Positions 1 through 10,675 of a stretch of 64,000 nucleotides of DNA are shown here, one piece after another (within the stretch, counting starts at the first letter, position 1; each line of letters opens with the position of its first letter). The position numbers and the translations under genes were made by a program. The notes below the pieces were generated by a model. It was not told the origin of the DNA, did no database searches, and was given only the letters and a program-made list of their open reading frames with translations. The stretch comes from Sepiola atlantica (lineage: Eukaryota > Mollusca > Cephalopoda > Sepiida > Sepiolidae): NCBI GenBank assembly GCA_963556195.1, contig OY744520.1, forward strand, positions 155,855,107 through 155,919,106, in the 5' to 3' direction.

Positions 1-396
1 GACAAGAATTTCGGATAAACAAGAATTACTTCTCTCTATGATCATATAATTTATTAGGCGAAATCAGAGAAATGAAGTTAGGGTGGATGCCTTTGAAGTA
101 AAAGACATAAAACTTTCTGTAAAGTTGAACAGCCTCGGGGAATTGTATCATTTACGAGGGAACATGTTTGAAGACCTTTGTAAAGTAAAAGCTGAATCAT
201 ATATCATGCGTATTATGTATAAATCAATACTTCAGCGGTCAGATGAATTCATGGACACTACGAATAACATTGCCTGACATCAACTTTTCCATTTTTGATA
301 TGGATTGTACTTTGTTTGCTTATAATCAGAAAGGAATGATAGTTTTCTTTTCAATTATTATTATATTTCTACTTTTATTAATTGTTTGGATGACGT
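1..396. other. no recognisable gene
   Basis: AT-rich sequence. A 64-codon open frame at 83-277 begins at GTG, not ATG, and resembles nothing I recognise. I see no repeat or RNA gene. Confidence 0.5.
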
Positions 397-620
397 TCAA
401 TTTTCCTTTCTGTGTGGGCAGCTGTTTGCTATCTCACTTCTAGAGTTTAATATATTTTTGGGGTCTTTAAGGTTTAGAATATCAAATTTCTCATTCAGAT
501 CTAATCTACACGGGTCGTCTAAATTTCTACATGTACTGGCCTGTCGTATTATTTTCCATTCAATTATTGATGAGCGTCCATTTTCTTTGACTCTCAATAA
601 TGGTTTGCTAGTGCTGTTTA
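397..620 (-). pseudogene. Penelope-like element C-terminal remnant
   Basis: On the minus strand an open frame at 597-397 carries a pattern that I associate with the C-terminal end of PLE-type proteins, downstream of the GIY-YIG fold. It has a VKENGR...IEWKII block, then CRL.LNEKF.IL, then NSRSEIANSCPHR, which resembles the NKR(T/S)EL...CRH motif of the family. The frame stays open a little further upstream, to about 620, and ends at a stop soon after the last motif. No RT domain is visible. The usual second cysteine of the CxLC pair reads as CRLD, consistent with decay. The assignment rests on remembered family motifs, not an alignment. Confidence 0.45.
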
Positions 621-976
621 AATTTGACGTTCTCTGTTTTTAAATGTGTTTTTGTGCTCGTAATATATAGTTTTAAAATCTAGCGAGGTCATACTCATGT
701 AGTACTTCTTGTTATTTGGTATTTCCTTGGCAAATATTGTCGCTTGGTAAACAATATGTTTGGTTAGGCAAAACTTACTCCATGCATTTAAGCCTGAAGA
801 TTCACCCGAGGACGAACCTCGTAAGCTTTCGTGTAGCTTAATTGCAATAAATATATTTTCATAACTTACTACTTAGCTATACTTACGTATCGAGCACTGT
901 TGAAGTACATACTAAAAATTGATACATAAAAAATGATATATATATATATACATTTTTATGCGGCTACACGAAATAG

Positions 977-977
<1 letters not shown>
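621..977. other. no gene; short hairpin near 796-825
   Basis: AT-rich. CGAGG and CCTCG at about 810-824 form a 5-bp hairpin next to CTGAAGA, reminiscent of PLE terminal RNA motifs, but the required arrangement of the core is absent. Nothing else stands out. Confidence 0.4.
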
Positions 978-1066
<89 letters not shown>

Positions 1067-1067
1067 C
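978..1067. repeat. (TA)n microsatellite
   Basis: TA dinucleotide tract with two AAATA interruptions. It abuts the left end of the PLE relic at 1068. Confidence 0.95.
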
Positions 1068-1218
1068 TTTAGGCTGCATTTTCTCATTCATGCAAGCATA
1101 GTTAAAAATAACAGAATTCGTCTGTTAAATTATACCTTTTTTATTTTCTCAATTTTACTGATGGTCTTTTAAAATAAAATAAAATAATGAATAAATGTTC
1201 CATAGGTTTTATAGGTTT

Positions 1219-1258
1219 CACGAACGTTTTCGATTGTTCGTCTAATCATTCTTAGGTG
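1219..1258 (-). ncRNA. hammerhead-like motif, decayed (family 1)
   Basis: On the minus strand: CAC, a core reading CTAAGAA where the intact copy at 20283 has CTGAGGA, a weakened stem II, then GAA, AACGTT, C and GTG. Stem I (CAC/GTG) is intact and the core is mutated. Its 3' side faces the TA tract ending at 1067. Confidence 0.5.
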
Positions 1259-1519
1259 TCAAAAGCAATAAAATAATACATTGGCGAAATAATTTATTTT
1301 GAAAAAAATCAATGGAGATACGCGCAGAGAACATTTTCGCCTTGTTCCATAAAGTCGTTGACGATTTAAATTCAGCAACGCTGGATGGCATAACGGAAAA
1401 AAATCGCATTACGTTAAGCATTTTAAAATGTTACCACTGGTTTCATATGTATTTTTATTTATTTCAGGTTGCTGTTTTTATGTATATAGCTTCCAGTATT
1501 TAAAAAAAAGTATTTGTTT

Positions 1520-1920
1520 CGAAATGTATAACTTTAGTGTTATTAACGAGAAGTTGTCTTAAATCAGAGGGAGGGCAGGTATGTTTTTGTAGACGTTGGT
1601 AAATTGAGCTAGAGTTTACAAGATACATGGTAAGGCGGTGGTAAAGGGTAGTGCTGGTTAAACCAATGTAGCTGTTGGCTTAATTATTATTATTATGGGA
1701 GTTACATGATCCCAAAAAGCATTTAAACTTATAAATAACATTGAGAATATCTAGTTTTTTTTTGAGTTGTGGAGGAGTTATTTTCACTACAGTATTTTTG
1801 GGTTTTAATTTCTTATAGTAAATTATGAGTCTAATTTGATTGTAATTGTACATTGGGGATATGTATCTGTGTATAATATATTTCCTGGATTTTTCTTCTA
1901 ATCTAAAGTTAGGTTGCATT
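1520..1920 (-). pseudogene. PLE GIY-YIG endonuclease domain remnant
   Basis: Minus strand, frame 1919-1680: an LKPKNTVVK..PPQL stretch leads into NVIYKFKC.LGSCNSHNN. After an in-frame stop and a (AAT)n stretch it continues as NSYIGLTSTTL near 1650-1620. In PLEs this is the start of the GIY-YIG nuclease fold, with Y.FKCPLG..C.S..N and SYIGLT.TTL.RRL. The domain nicks DNA for target-primed reverse transcription. Stops and frameshifts follow (remnants of IYQ.LQKH..PPSDF near 1590-1550), so the copy is dead. It lies between the inverted termini of the relic spanning 1068-2568, which supports the assignment. Confidence 0.65.
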
Positions 1921-2426
1921 TGATGACAATTGTATCTGCTAACATGCTAGTTGTGATTTTGAATATTATTTTTTGTACTGGTGCTTTTGTAAGTTTCGAA
2001 TCATTGATTTTATTTGTTCATCAACGATATAATTAAGGAATTCGTTGTTAATAAATACTTGTTTTATATTTTTGAATTCAATGAATAGATTTTTTAGTGG
2101 AGGAAATTAATTTGGCACGGTTTAATAGATGTTAAACAATACCTATTTTGTATCGATAATAGGACTCGCTCTTCCTATTTAAAAGACTAGAATTTAAGCT
2201 GGTTGTTTTGTTAAAAGTGGAAGGGTTACACGATTTATAAGAGGCTTCAATAAGAACATTTTAAAATGTTTAACGAAATGCGATTTTGTTCTATGATGCC
2301 ATCTAGTGTTGCTGAATTTAAATCGTGTACGACTTCCTGGAATAATTTGAAAACGTTATATGCGCGCTTCCCCGCTGTCTTTTTAAATTCTTTTCTTTCG
2401 CCAGTGTTTTGTTCATTTGCTTTTGA

Positions 2427-2466
2427 CACCTTAGGATGATTCAACGAAGAATCAAAAACGTTCGTG
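2427..2466 (+). ncRNA. hammerhead-like motif, decayed (family 1)
   Basis: CAC at 2427-2429, core CTTAGGA at 2430-2436 (intact form CTGAGGA), stem II GATTC/GAATC at 2438-2442 and 2449-2453, AAA where GAA is expected, palindrome AACGTT at 2457-2462, C at 2463, and GTG at 2464-2466 closing stem I. Two core changes make activity unlikely. The (TA)n begins about 100 bases downstream. Confidence 0.55.
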
Positions 2467-2568
2467 AAATTTGTAAAAACTATGGAACATTTATTCATTG
2501 TTTGATTTTAATACAGAAAAGAATATCAGAAAAATTGAAGAAAAAGTTACACAGAAGAATCTTGTTAT

Positions 2569-2599
2569 TTATATATGTATATATATATGTATATATGTG

Positions 2600-2682
<83 letters not shown>

Positions 2683-2718
2683 GTGTATATATGTATGGGT
2701 ATATGTATATATATGTAC

Positions 2719-2752
<34 letters not shown>

Positions 2753-2797
2753 GTTTATATGTATATATATATATGTATATATATGTTTATATATATG

Positions 2798-2849
<52 letters not shown>
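2569..2849. repeat. complex TA/TGTA microsatellite
   Basis: About 280 bases of TA with TGTA interruptions, open in several frames only because it is repetitive. The long Ile-Tyr reading frames here are artefacts. Confidence 0.95.
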
Positions 2850-2850
<1 letters not shown>

Positions 2851-3129
2851 GCCGAAAAGTAAGTTATTTTAAGTAACGTAACGAAAATTGAGGATTTCCA
2901 AAAACGCAACTTTATAGATTTCAGGCATCAGCCAAATGAACAACTGCAATTACAGAAAGATCCAGCATCATATCAAAAGAAAATAGAAGCAGAAAAATTC
3001 AAATAACAAAAAGTACAGATGACACAAAATAAAAGTTTCGAGGGGGGAGATGTACTTTCTAACCCAACAACGGAAAACCTATTGGTATTGTCAAATGGGT
3101 GGCAAAATAGAACGGACAGCAGCGCGTTT

Positions 3130-3845
3130 TCTCAGAACACAATATGAACACCATTTATGGTTTCAACAAATATCCGGACATCAAGTATTCTTTTCTCTCG
3201 TATTTCAAGCGTTATGAAGACATATATAATAATGCAGACTGTGAAAACTGGACCGGTTTCAAAATGAGTCGGTTGCTTTTTAGGAACTATGTCACAGAGT
3301 GACATACAATTTACCTCAGAAGATCACCGATCTATATATTAGTAAAGAAATTCAATTAGATACCAAATTATTTAATCTTAAAACATATATTTTACACATA
3401 AGAACCTTACAAGATGCATGATTACGACAACACGAGTTTTGCAAGGGTGGTAAATAAGCACTGTGATGACTTAAACTTATCTGAATTAAGTGCTAATAAC
3501 TTTAAATTTCTTATATTTTAACAAGAATTAATGTCGAATACAGATGCTAAAATTTGGAGGAGACTCCTTTACAAACTGGGGAATGAGCCAGATTTAACAC
3601 TCCAACAAATACACTTGGACTGTCAACAGTTTATATGCGTGCATCAGGATTCAAAAGATATCGAACAGAATGGAGTGGCCGATATCATAAAAATCTGCAA
3701 CAAGAAACAATTACTTCACCATAAAAATTTGATTGTTTAAGGAAAAGAGGTCTGTCACCTTCAGTTGCCGACATATTCATTGGAACAAAGAAGTGTTATA
3801 CATGCGATCGCGTAGGACATAAAAGTACGCATTACAGAATTTAAA
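3130..3845 (+). pseudogene. gag remnant of the Gypsy-like relic
   Basis: Reading across frames, a gag-type segment starts near 3140 (GFNKYPDIKY..F..YFKRYED) and continues after breaks to the open frame 3531-3740. That frame holds LGNEPDLTLQQIHLDCQ, equivalent to LESEHDLTLQKLAEDCE in the younger element at 26243. A nucleocapsid zinc knuckle follows near 3796-3843: CYTCDRVGHKSTHY fits CX2CX4HX4C except that the last cysteine codon has become tyrosine. Gag would package the element RNA; this copy is inactivated. Confidence 0.65.
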
Positions 3846-4099
3846 AAATAAAACAAAAAATATTTTTTTCAGAATCGCCAAATGGGAGTTAATTGAGAAT
3901 GTTAGAAGGTTTACTCAAGTCAAAACATTAACAAAAAATATCATAATGCAGCCAGAACAGGCTTCAATTTCTCAATTTTTAATCTGAAGAAATGAAAGAA
4001 AATTGGCAAGCAAACTTTATCGATGACTAATAAAATAGTCATCGTCATCGGAGAGCAAATCAAATTCGAAGGCGAATTGATAACGACAGTCACACTACA

Positions 4100-4720
4100 A
4101 CAAACTCCGCTAAAACTAAAGTATTTGTGATGAATAATTGAATTAACCTGCTTACAAATTGCATGGAGAAGTTTTAACCATGGGATTTACCGATATATTC
4201 TTTCTGCCAGAATGTAAAAACTTAGATGACGCAGCAGAAAAGTTAATTAATGGATTGAAAGATATGTTTTCACATTTTTTTTCTGAAGGGATTGGTAGAT
4301 GCAACAAAGTTATTCAAAAATTTGTGTTGAAACCTAATATACAATCGATATTAACGAAGAAGCGAAAGGTGAACATAGAACTGGATAGACTCAAGAAAAT
4401 GGGAATGCTATACAATGTTGAACATAGCGAATTAGATTTTACGACAGTGGAAGTATAGAAAAATTATACAGACATACATGTACGAGCAGACATTTCCACG
4501 GATTTTAACCAGGCATTACCATTATCCTTTGCCTAGTCCGGGGGAAATATTCGAGAAACTAAATGTTGGGAAGTTTATTTCGAAAGTGGACTCAAGCAAC
4601 GCATATTTGTGGACACAGATTACTCGTAGTTATTGTGTATAAATACACATAAAGGGTTATACACATTAAAAAATATTATTTAGATGATATACTAATAATT
4701 AGGTAAACAATGGAGCGACA
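4100..4720 (+). pseudogene. protease-RT linker and reverse transcriptase remnant
   Basis: The open frame 4159-4458 holds GIGRCNK, KKRK, NIELDRLKKMGML and VEHSELD, matching the N-terminal RT region of the element at 26243 (LGRCNK, KKR, NKELDRLEQTGIL, IEHSEWAAP). Further on in other frames come ADI..DFNQ, PLPSPGEIFEKL and KVDSSNAY (around 4490-4610), then YLDDILI near 4678-4700. That last block is the YXDD catalytic box of reverse transcriptase. Frameshifts and stops separate all blocks. Confidence 0.7.
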
Positions 4721-5037
4721 TGACCCACATATACATAACGTTTTTCACATAATTCAGAATTACTAAAATAAGGGAAATTTAAAACCTTCAGGAAACAAAT
4801 TAAATATCTAGGGCATCTAATAGACCGGAATGGTAGAAGACCCGACCCAGAGAGATCTGGCGCAATACGTTTCTTTGGGTTAGCGAATTACTGTAAAGTA
4901 TTTATCCTGAGTATGCACAATCTACTAGCGCATTTAAATGAACTATTGAAAAAGGAGAAATACTGGATTTATGCGGCAGTATGCCAGACGGCATTTCAGA
5001 AAATAAAGAACATTCTCACGTCTGATTTATTATTTAT

Positions 5038-5860
5038 CTAATGATACAGAACACAAATCGTTGTAGGTTCTGATGCAAGTTCATACGGCATAACAGCTTT
5101 TATTTTACACAGAATGTTTAGTGCACGAAAAGAGATTCTTATTACAAACGTACCACAAGCTTGTTCAACAGTTTGTGAATCAGATAATTGTTTACGTATA
5201 TACGCTGAAGAGATTACACATATAAAAAAGTTCATAGCAGAAAAAAAGCAAGCAATCTGAAAGTATATTACATCTTCAACGATGCAGTAATATACAATGA
5301 TCGGGTTGTCATACCGGCGACATTGAAAAAACGTATTCTAAAAGAGTTTCATGTTAGGGCATCCAGAAATATCACGGATGAAGTGTTTTATGTGATGTTA
5401 CGTCAACATCGAGATATTGAGATCATAGGTAACTCATGTAAAGGGTGTAAGCTAGCAGCTAAAACGCCTCACATAAATTTAAAAGTTGGCCTAAAGCATA
5501 CCGACTGTGGTCGAGATTCCATATTGACTTTACTGGGCCATTGGACGAGTTCTATTAACTGATTTGAGTTGGTAGCTTCATTAAATGGCCAGATATACTT
5601 AAGTGTAAAAACAACAACAAAAACGACAATTGGGTTTCTTATCACTTGATAGTAGCTATGTTCGCCAGAAAAATCAATGGCGATTTTTCATAGGAAACCA
5701 GACCGAAAAATAAATGCCGAAAAAGGACGTTTCAAAATCGGAGAAAAGCTTTCTTAACGAATGTTTAAAAACGACAAATCATTTTGGAAAATCAGAGCTG
5801 TGGATGAAAGAATTGAGAATATGCTGTACATGATGAAAAGGTAAAAAATTCACCCACGAG
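5038..5860 (+). pseudogene. RNase H and integrase remnant
   Basis: VGSDASSYGITAF near 5068-5103 is the start of a Gypsy RNase H domain (first catalytic Asp). From 5288, VIPATLKKRILKEFHV.... and SCKGCKLAAKTP form the HHCC zinc-binding region of integrase, and FHIDFTGPLDEF near 5515-5550 carries the first catalytic Asp of the DDE core. A C-terminal block near 5761-5842 (FWKIRAVDERI..MLYMMK) parallels YWECGVVDKRIGDCTYMIK in the element at 26243. Several frameshifts are present. Confidence 0.7.
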
Positions 5861-6080
5861 GGAGATTTAAACAACATCAGGAAAAAGATATTCTGTAGAT
5901 GACAATACTACAGAATCAGATAAGCTTGAAATCGTGTTTGACACGTAAGAATTAGCAGTCCCGCAAGTGGTTTCTAAAAAGCGAACATCTAAAAGGGGGA
6001 ACAATACTGACTCCATGGAAGTCAACCCCAACATAAAAAATGTAGTGACTCTATACGGAGCAAGGCTTAAAAGAAGAGTG

Positions 6081-6283
6081 TTATGGTGTAGTTGATCTTT
6101 CTGTTTTGGGGATAAATGTACTTTCCCAGACGTAATAAATACAGTTACGACTAAGCGCTGTGGAAGTTATTGATAGCAGTTATGGCAACAGAATCAGACG
6201 CATACTCATATTCTTGTTAATAAACTTTTGTTTATTATACCACTGTGCTGCCTTTATGAGTACGGACCCTTCAAAGCTAAATA
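6081..6283 (+). other. possible 3' LTR of the Gypsy-like relic
   Basis: A purine stretch (AAAAGAAGAG) precedes TGTTATGG, reminiscent of the TGTTGTGG start of the younger LTR. No matching CCATAACA end or 5' LTR was found, so this is tentative. Confidence 0.25.
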
Positions 6284-6286
6284 TAC

Positions 6287-6350
<64 letters not shown>
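6284..6350. repeat. (TA)n(TG)n microsatellite
   Basis: About 24 bases of TA followed by about 42 bases of TG. Confidence 0.95.
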
Positions 6351-6352
<2 letters not shown>

Positions 6353-6756
6353 TATGCAAATATAGCCGAGTTATCTGTGTATATAAGAATCAGTTTCCAA
6401 CGGTTAATCCCTAAAAAAATACAATAACAAATAAGCGTTCACCTAACGCAGGTGAAGTGTTCAACAGAATGTTTTTTATCATCCAAACGTCAAAACTTGA
6501 AGAAAAAGAAAAACGTAAGAAGAAAATACAGAAATTGAAGCTAATCAAATGTGAAGAATCAGATGGTCAAGCCTTAATATACTTTTCTTATTGTCATTGA
6601 TATATACACAAATGGGTTCATATAATTAGATAGGATCATGTAATTCAGAAGTTTAGGTGAAATTAAAAAATATCAAAGTTCGACGATTAATCAAAATTGA
6701 GTAGTGATATATATCTGTGATTCGAACACCGTTGCATTATAAATGTTATGTTAAAC

Positions 6757-6758
<2 letters not shown>
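6351..6758. other. no recognisable gene
   Basis: AT-rich sequence between microsatellites; no open frame or repeat that I can assign. Confidence 0.5.

Positions 6759-6823
<65 letters not shown>
6759..6823. repeat. (TA)n microsatellite
   Basis: Uninterrupted TA tract directly abutting the left end of the fold-back element. Confidence 0.95.
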
Positions 6824-6827
<4 letters not shown>

Positions 6828-6860
6828 AAGGAAAACCAAAAAGGATGTTTTCTATATATT

Positions 6861-6901
6861 CATCAACGTCTCGTCTTTATTTGTAAGACATCCTCAGGAT
6901 G
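6861..6901 (-). ncRNA. hammerhead-like motif (family 2, one core change)
   Basis: Minus strand: CATC, CTGAGGA, one extra T, stem II GTCTT/AAGAC around a 7-base loop, GAG where GAA is expected, palindrome ACGT, T, then GATG. Stem I (CATC/GATG) and stem II pair perfectly; the third base of the GAA box has changed. The TA tract begins 38 bases beyond its 3' end. Confidence 0.6.
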
Positions 6902-7280
6902 ATAATTTTAAAACAAATGTCATGCAAGTACGTGAGAATATTGGGTTGACATGATGAGTTGATGAGATAAGGTAGTAGCCACTACTGGCTTCGCAGGACC
7001 ATGGTCCATGCTTAGTGAAGTCAGTAGCATGGAATGAAATTAATGAGGATGGTTCTGAGTGAAAAAGTTGAGGGGTGGGGTGAACGGAAATAATGTGAAT
7101 GGCTGTAAGTGAAGAAGTAGAGGGTTGGGAAACAATCATCAATTTCATTCCATGCTACTGACTTTACTAAGCATGGACCTTGGTTCTACGTACCCAGTAG
7201 TGGCTACTACTTTTTCTCATCAACCCATCATGTCAACCCAATATTCTCAAGTACTTGCATGACATGGTTCTTAAAATCAT

Positions 7281-7321
7281 CATCCTGAGGATTTTTTACA
7301 AATAAAGACGAAACGTTGATA
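7281..7321 (+). ncRNA. hammerhead-like motif (family 2, stem II decayed)
   Basis: CATC at 7281-7284, CTGAGGA at 7285-7291, stem II reading TTTTT against AAGAC (weakened), GAA at 7310-7312, ACGT at 7313-7316, T, then GATA. It is in the right arm of the fold-back element, opposite in orientation to the motif at 6861. Confidence 0.55.
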
Positions 7322-7360
7322 AATATATAGAAAAACACTATTTTGTGTTTTCCTTTTTCA

Positions 7361-9189
7361 TTTCCGATTACGTCGAATTACGTCGAATTACCTTCATCCT
7401 TCTTTTCTCATATATATAATATATATATTAAACATCCGGTGTTCGTCCATATAAAACAGTGCAAATCAGGTGCAATCTTAAGGTTGATTATGCCTTGTTA
7501 ATCTCTTTAGAACATTCAACCAACTTTCGACTCGAAAACTCTTCCAAAGAATAAACCACATAAGTCTGTAGAAAGTATGTGTGGAGTTCATAAATACATG
7601 ATTGTATTCATGTACGAAATTATAAAAAAACTACATTTTATTCTACGCTATTGCATCAAAGATTGAAAACATTCATTTTATATTAAGCAGTTGCATTTAA
7701 GCCCCAACATGACTAAAAACAGTAATCATAAATTATGGGTTCGCTAAAAAAGTACAAACAAAAAAGTATTTGCTCCACAATATATTATTTTTATTACGGG
7801 GTAACAATGTATATATCAGAAGTATAAGAGAGACAAATGTGTTTACAATTAAACCGCCAACTTTATTGAGAAATCTGTTAGCAACTGAACTCTTTCTCGC
7901 CTATTTATGCCCATGCGTAGATGAAATGTTTACTCGTTTACTGGTTCTCTCTCAATGCCACTTTTTCATCGAATAGATGTTATACCTGCACCTGTTGAAA
8001 TAAAGTATCGTGGTATCAAACATATCACTTACATCATGTATTACGTTCACGCAATTGAGAAAAGATATATGGAGTAATGTAAGCGCGTACGGTAATTTGA
8101 GACGGGGGTGAGCACAATGAAGAAGTAAGTGTGGCGAGTAACTTTGTTTGTATAGAAGAAGACAATTGCCATGAACGTAATTCGAAAATGCTTTTCGTTC
8201 GATGACACATCGATTAAAGAGTAAGACATTTGCAAGCAGGAATTTGTATATTTATAGATTAGTGTAATCAACTATAACTACTATATCTATGGTATTCTTT
8301 ATCTATAACTATGAGATTGTGTCAGTTAGAATATTCCGTACTTTGTAAATATTAGTGTAAAAGCAATAATCAGCGCTTATCAAGTTATGTGTCGTATTAT
8401 ATTTGACACATTATGAAGATTAGTGATGTGTGAGGACTTCTAGTAATGGGGTTAACTGTGCTTTCCCTTCGTGTAGATTTGAAGAAGATATCGAACGGGA
8501 TAATATATAAAAACATTTTACAGCGTTTGAAAATGAATGAATGACATTAGATTTTTGGTCTGAAATTAATACCCGTAAACGGTACAGGAAAAATCTTACT
8601 GTACTTCTTTTTTATAAGATTATGGGCAAAAGGGCAGATAATTATAAGAAAAAGCGGTTGGTATATTTTTAGATATCGATAATTTTAAAAAGTTATTTAT
8701 TTCTTGCGAAATTACAAACATTGGTTATTGTTATTTAGTGTGAGTTTAAATACACAAATTGTAGGGGTCGTTTTGTTATGAACATACAAATAAAGTCATA
8801 TGAACATCTTTGTAGCCGGGTGTGGTTTTTTGTGTTTTCTGAAGACATAATTTTGTAAAGTATTTCAATACGCTGCTAATTGCTGATAGACGTAGAGATT
8901 AACATAAAATGAGTAAAAATACTGTGTAATACAAGAAATTGACACTAAGTTATTTCTCAAGTATACGTTTTATGGTGTTTTGGGTCGATGAATAAGCACT
9001 GATTAGTCATGGGAGAATTACTTACATTTACCCCAGAACTAAAATTAGTAGACCAAGACAAAACAGCTCAACGAATAAAATATAACAATCAGTAAATTTT
9101 ATATTCAGCTTTTGTTTATATAGCTCAACTGGTCAACTAATTCAGTAAATAAAGAGCATGTGTTTTAGATATATGTTATTGCAGCTTTA
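7361..9189. other. no recognisable gene; short TA tract
   Basis: AT-rich unique-looking sequence. A short TA tract lies at about 7411-7429. Open frames at 7770-7976 (plus) and 8271-8047 (minus) are short and unrecognised. Confidence 0.5.
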
Positions 9190-9560
9190 TAGACTAACGG
9201 GACCGTTATTTCAAAGTTAAATTTGAAAGACGAATAAAAGCGCTATTTCAAGCTTAAACCGGACGGACAGACCAATATATATTTTTTAATTAAATGAGGG
9301 CGAACGACAAATATTATTTCAAAACGTAGTCGTTACAGACCGACGCTGTTCTATTTATGTAATTACTGTGGAAGATAAACGAACATGATATTTCAAAATT
9401 AACCATAACAAACAAAGTAAAATGCGTTTTCCAAAGTCTTCCTTAGAGACTGAATAGACCTTTCATTAATAGTTAAGCATGACAGACAAGCAATATGCTA
9501 TTTCAAATATTAGAGTTGCATGTAATATGTGCCAATTCTTTTGCAAACTGAAGCTCGTTA
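9190..9560 (-). repeat. degenerate satellite, minus orientation
   Basis: Repeated blocks of TATTTCAAA or TATTTCAAG followed by TTAA, with GACGAA or ACGGACAGACC, are the reverse complement of the roughly 38-bp unit forming the arrays at 35440 and 53520. The spacing is irregular and the copies are diverged. Confidence 0.5.
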
Positions 9561-10569
9561 AATAAATAGACAGACAAAACCTTTTTTAATCAATTTATGA
9601 CGAACCTTAAAGAAGAAATAACATGTCTTGCACATATCATCCAAGTGTGGGTTATTTTACTGCTTGTAATATTATATTTGTCTCATCGAGAGGAAAGGTC
9701 AGACAAATTGTAGGACACAATTCCCCTAAAGGCTCAATCTAGAGTCTCAACAAAAATAAGCATTATCTCTCGGGTTTCTCTCTTACGTGAGCGCTTCAAG
9801 CGACAGGAAATACCCCCTTCCAGATGAGCATGTGATTCTTGAAAGTGAGTTGGCTTAACACCTTCGAAATGAATATCCTTTCATGTTTCTATCGTTTTTT
9901 ATCTTCCTTTATAAACTGATCATACGTATCAGCAAGGCACTTGAATCTATCCACCGTATACAAACTGATCATTTTATTATTGATGTTTATATGTCATCAT
10001 ATCTCCATCGTTCTCTTAAGTGTTCTTTCAGAAAGACACATTTTCAGACTTCAAAGCTCTAGGGAAGGATGTAATGATATTTTGTTTTACTCTTAGCATT
10101 CCCATAAAAGTTCAATCGATCGGTCATAAACGTTCCCCTTTCAGCTGGCCGGCGGTCATCACTCGCGAATAACTGTGACAGCACTTGCAAGGGAATTCCG
10201 GGTTTTACGTACGTTAATAAAACGGGCAACTCCACAGTGTCTAGAACATAAATAATAAAAAAAAATAGTTAGGAAGTGAAGAAGAGTAACTATCACAGAA
10301 AAAAATCATCGTTGAATGCGTTTACTAGTTGACCACATAATGCTCTGAAAGGTGTATCAAACGCAGAATAGAACTGTCATTCGACCACCATAACGAATAT
10401 GTATGCCATATAGAAATATACCAATCAAACGATAGCATTTACAATTAAGTTTTAATACAGATAGCTTATTTAAAATAATCTTTTAAAGATCGTTATGAAT
10501 GTCTATCTCCCTTTATTCTACTGTGTACTTATCAGCCACTCTGTAATAAAAAGCAATGTATATATATGA

Positions 10570-10576
<7 letters not shown>
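9561..10576. other. no recognisable gene
   Basis: Moderately AT-rich sequence with no assignable open frame, RNA gene or repeat. Confidence 0.5.
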
Positions 10577-10615
<39 letters not shown>

Positions 10616-10616
10616 A

Positions 10617-10670
<54 letters not shown>

Positions 10671-10675
10671 TATAT
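10577..10675. repeat. (TC)n(TA)n compound microsatellite
   Basis: TC units to about 10613, then TA with TGTA and TACA interruptions. Confidence 0.95.

Larger units (their letters stand above)
1068..2568 (-). mobile_element. Penelope-like element relic with inverted terminal repeats
   Basis: A degraded PLE in minus orientation, bounded on both sides by (TA)n. Its left end (about 1068-1440) and right end (about 2240-2568) are inverted copies of one another: both hold a hammerhead-like motif, and both encode, antisense to that motif, the same peptide stretch (LNSATLDGI, then ILKC). Between them lies a GIY-YIG domain remnant at 1520-1920. Inverted PLTR-like termini are a known feature of Penelope elements. 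Most of the RT region is missing, so this copy is 5'-truncated or internally deleted. The same terminal sequence recurs at 18290-18631 (plus) and 20172-20388 (minus). Confidence 0.65.
2870..6080 (+). mobile_element. old Gypsy-like LTR retrotransposon relic
   Basis: Fragments of gag, zinc knuckle, protease/RT linker, RT, RNase H and integrase occur in canonical Gypsy order (integrase last) on the plus strand, all broken by stops and shifts. Several blocks match the better-preserved element at 26243-29622: the gag motif DLTLQ with a following DC; GRCNK followed by ELDRL; and the integrase C-terminal W..R.VD.RI. It is therefore an older member of a related lineage. The left end stops at the TA tract at 2849, and no 5' LTR is visible. 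A possible 3' LTR start (TGTTATGG after a purine run) lies near 6081. Confidence 0.75.
6824..7360. mobile_element. fold-back Penelope-like derivative (family 2)
   Basis: Two arms of about 215-220 bases (6824-7043 and 7139-7360) are inverted, imperfect copies of each other around a spacer of about 95 bases. Each arm starts at the outside with GAAAAAGGAAAAC-type sequence, holds a hammerhead-like motif about 40 bases in, and then shares TTGGGTTGACATGATG and GTAGTAGCCACTACTGG blocks. A third, single arm with the same outer sequence lies at 32800-32979, next to a PLE GIY-YIG remnant; that identifies the arms as PLE termini. No coding sequence lies between the arms, so this copy consists only of termini. 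Confidence 0.75.

Noticed and set aside
796..830. CTGAAGA followed by a CGAGG/CCTCG hairpin.
   Set aside because: The GAA lies in the hairpin loop instead of after the stem, so the hammerhead order is not met.
2436..2876. Long Ile-Tyr-rich open frames over TA repeats (here and at 11370-11931, 29678-30064, 40575-41129, 43862-44143, 47044-47323, 52128-52385).
   Set aside because: A TA dinucleotide repeat has no stop in most frames, so the frames only reflect the microsatellite.
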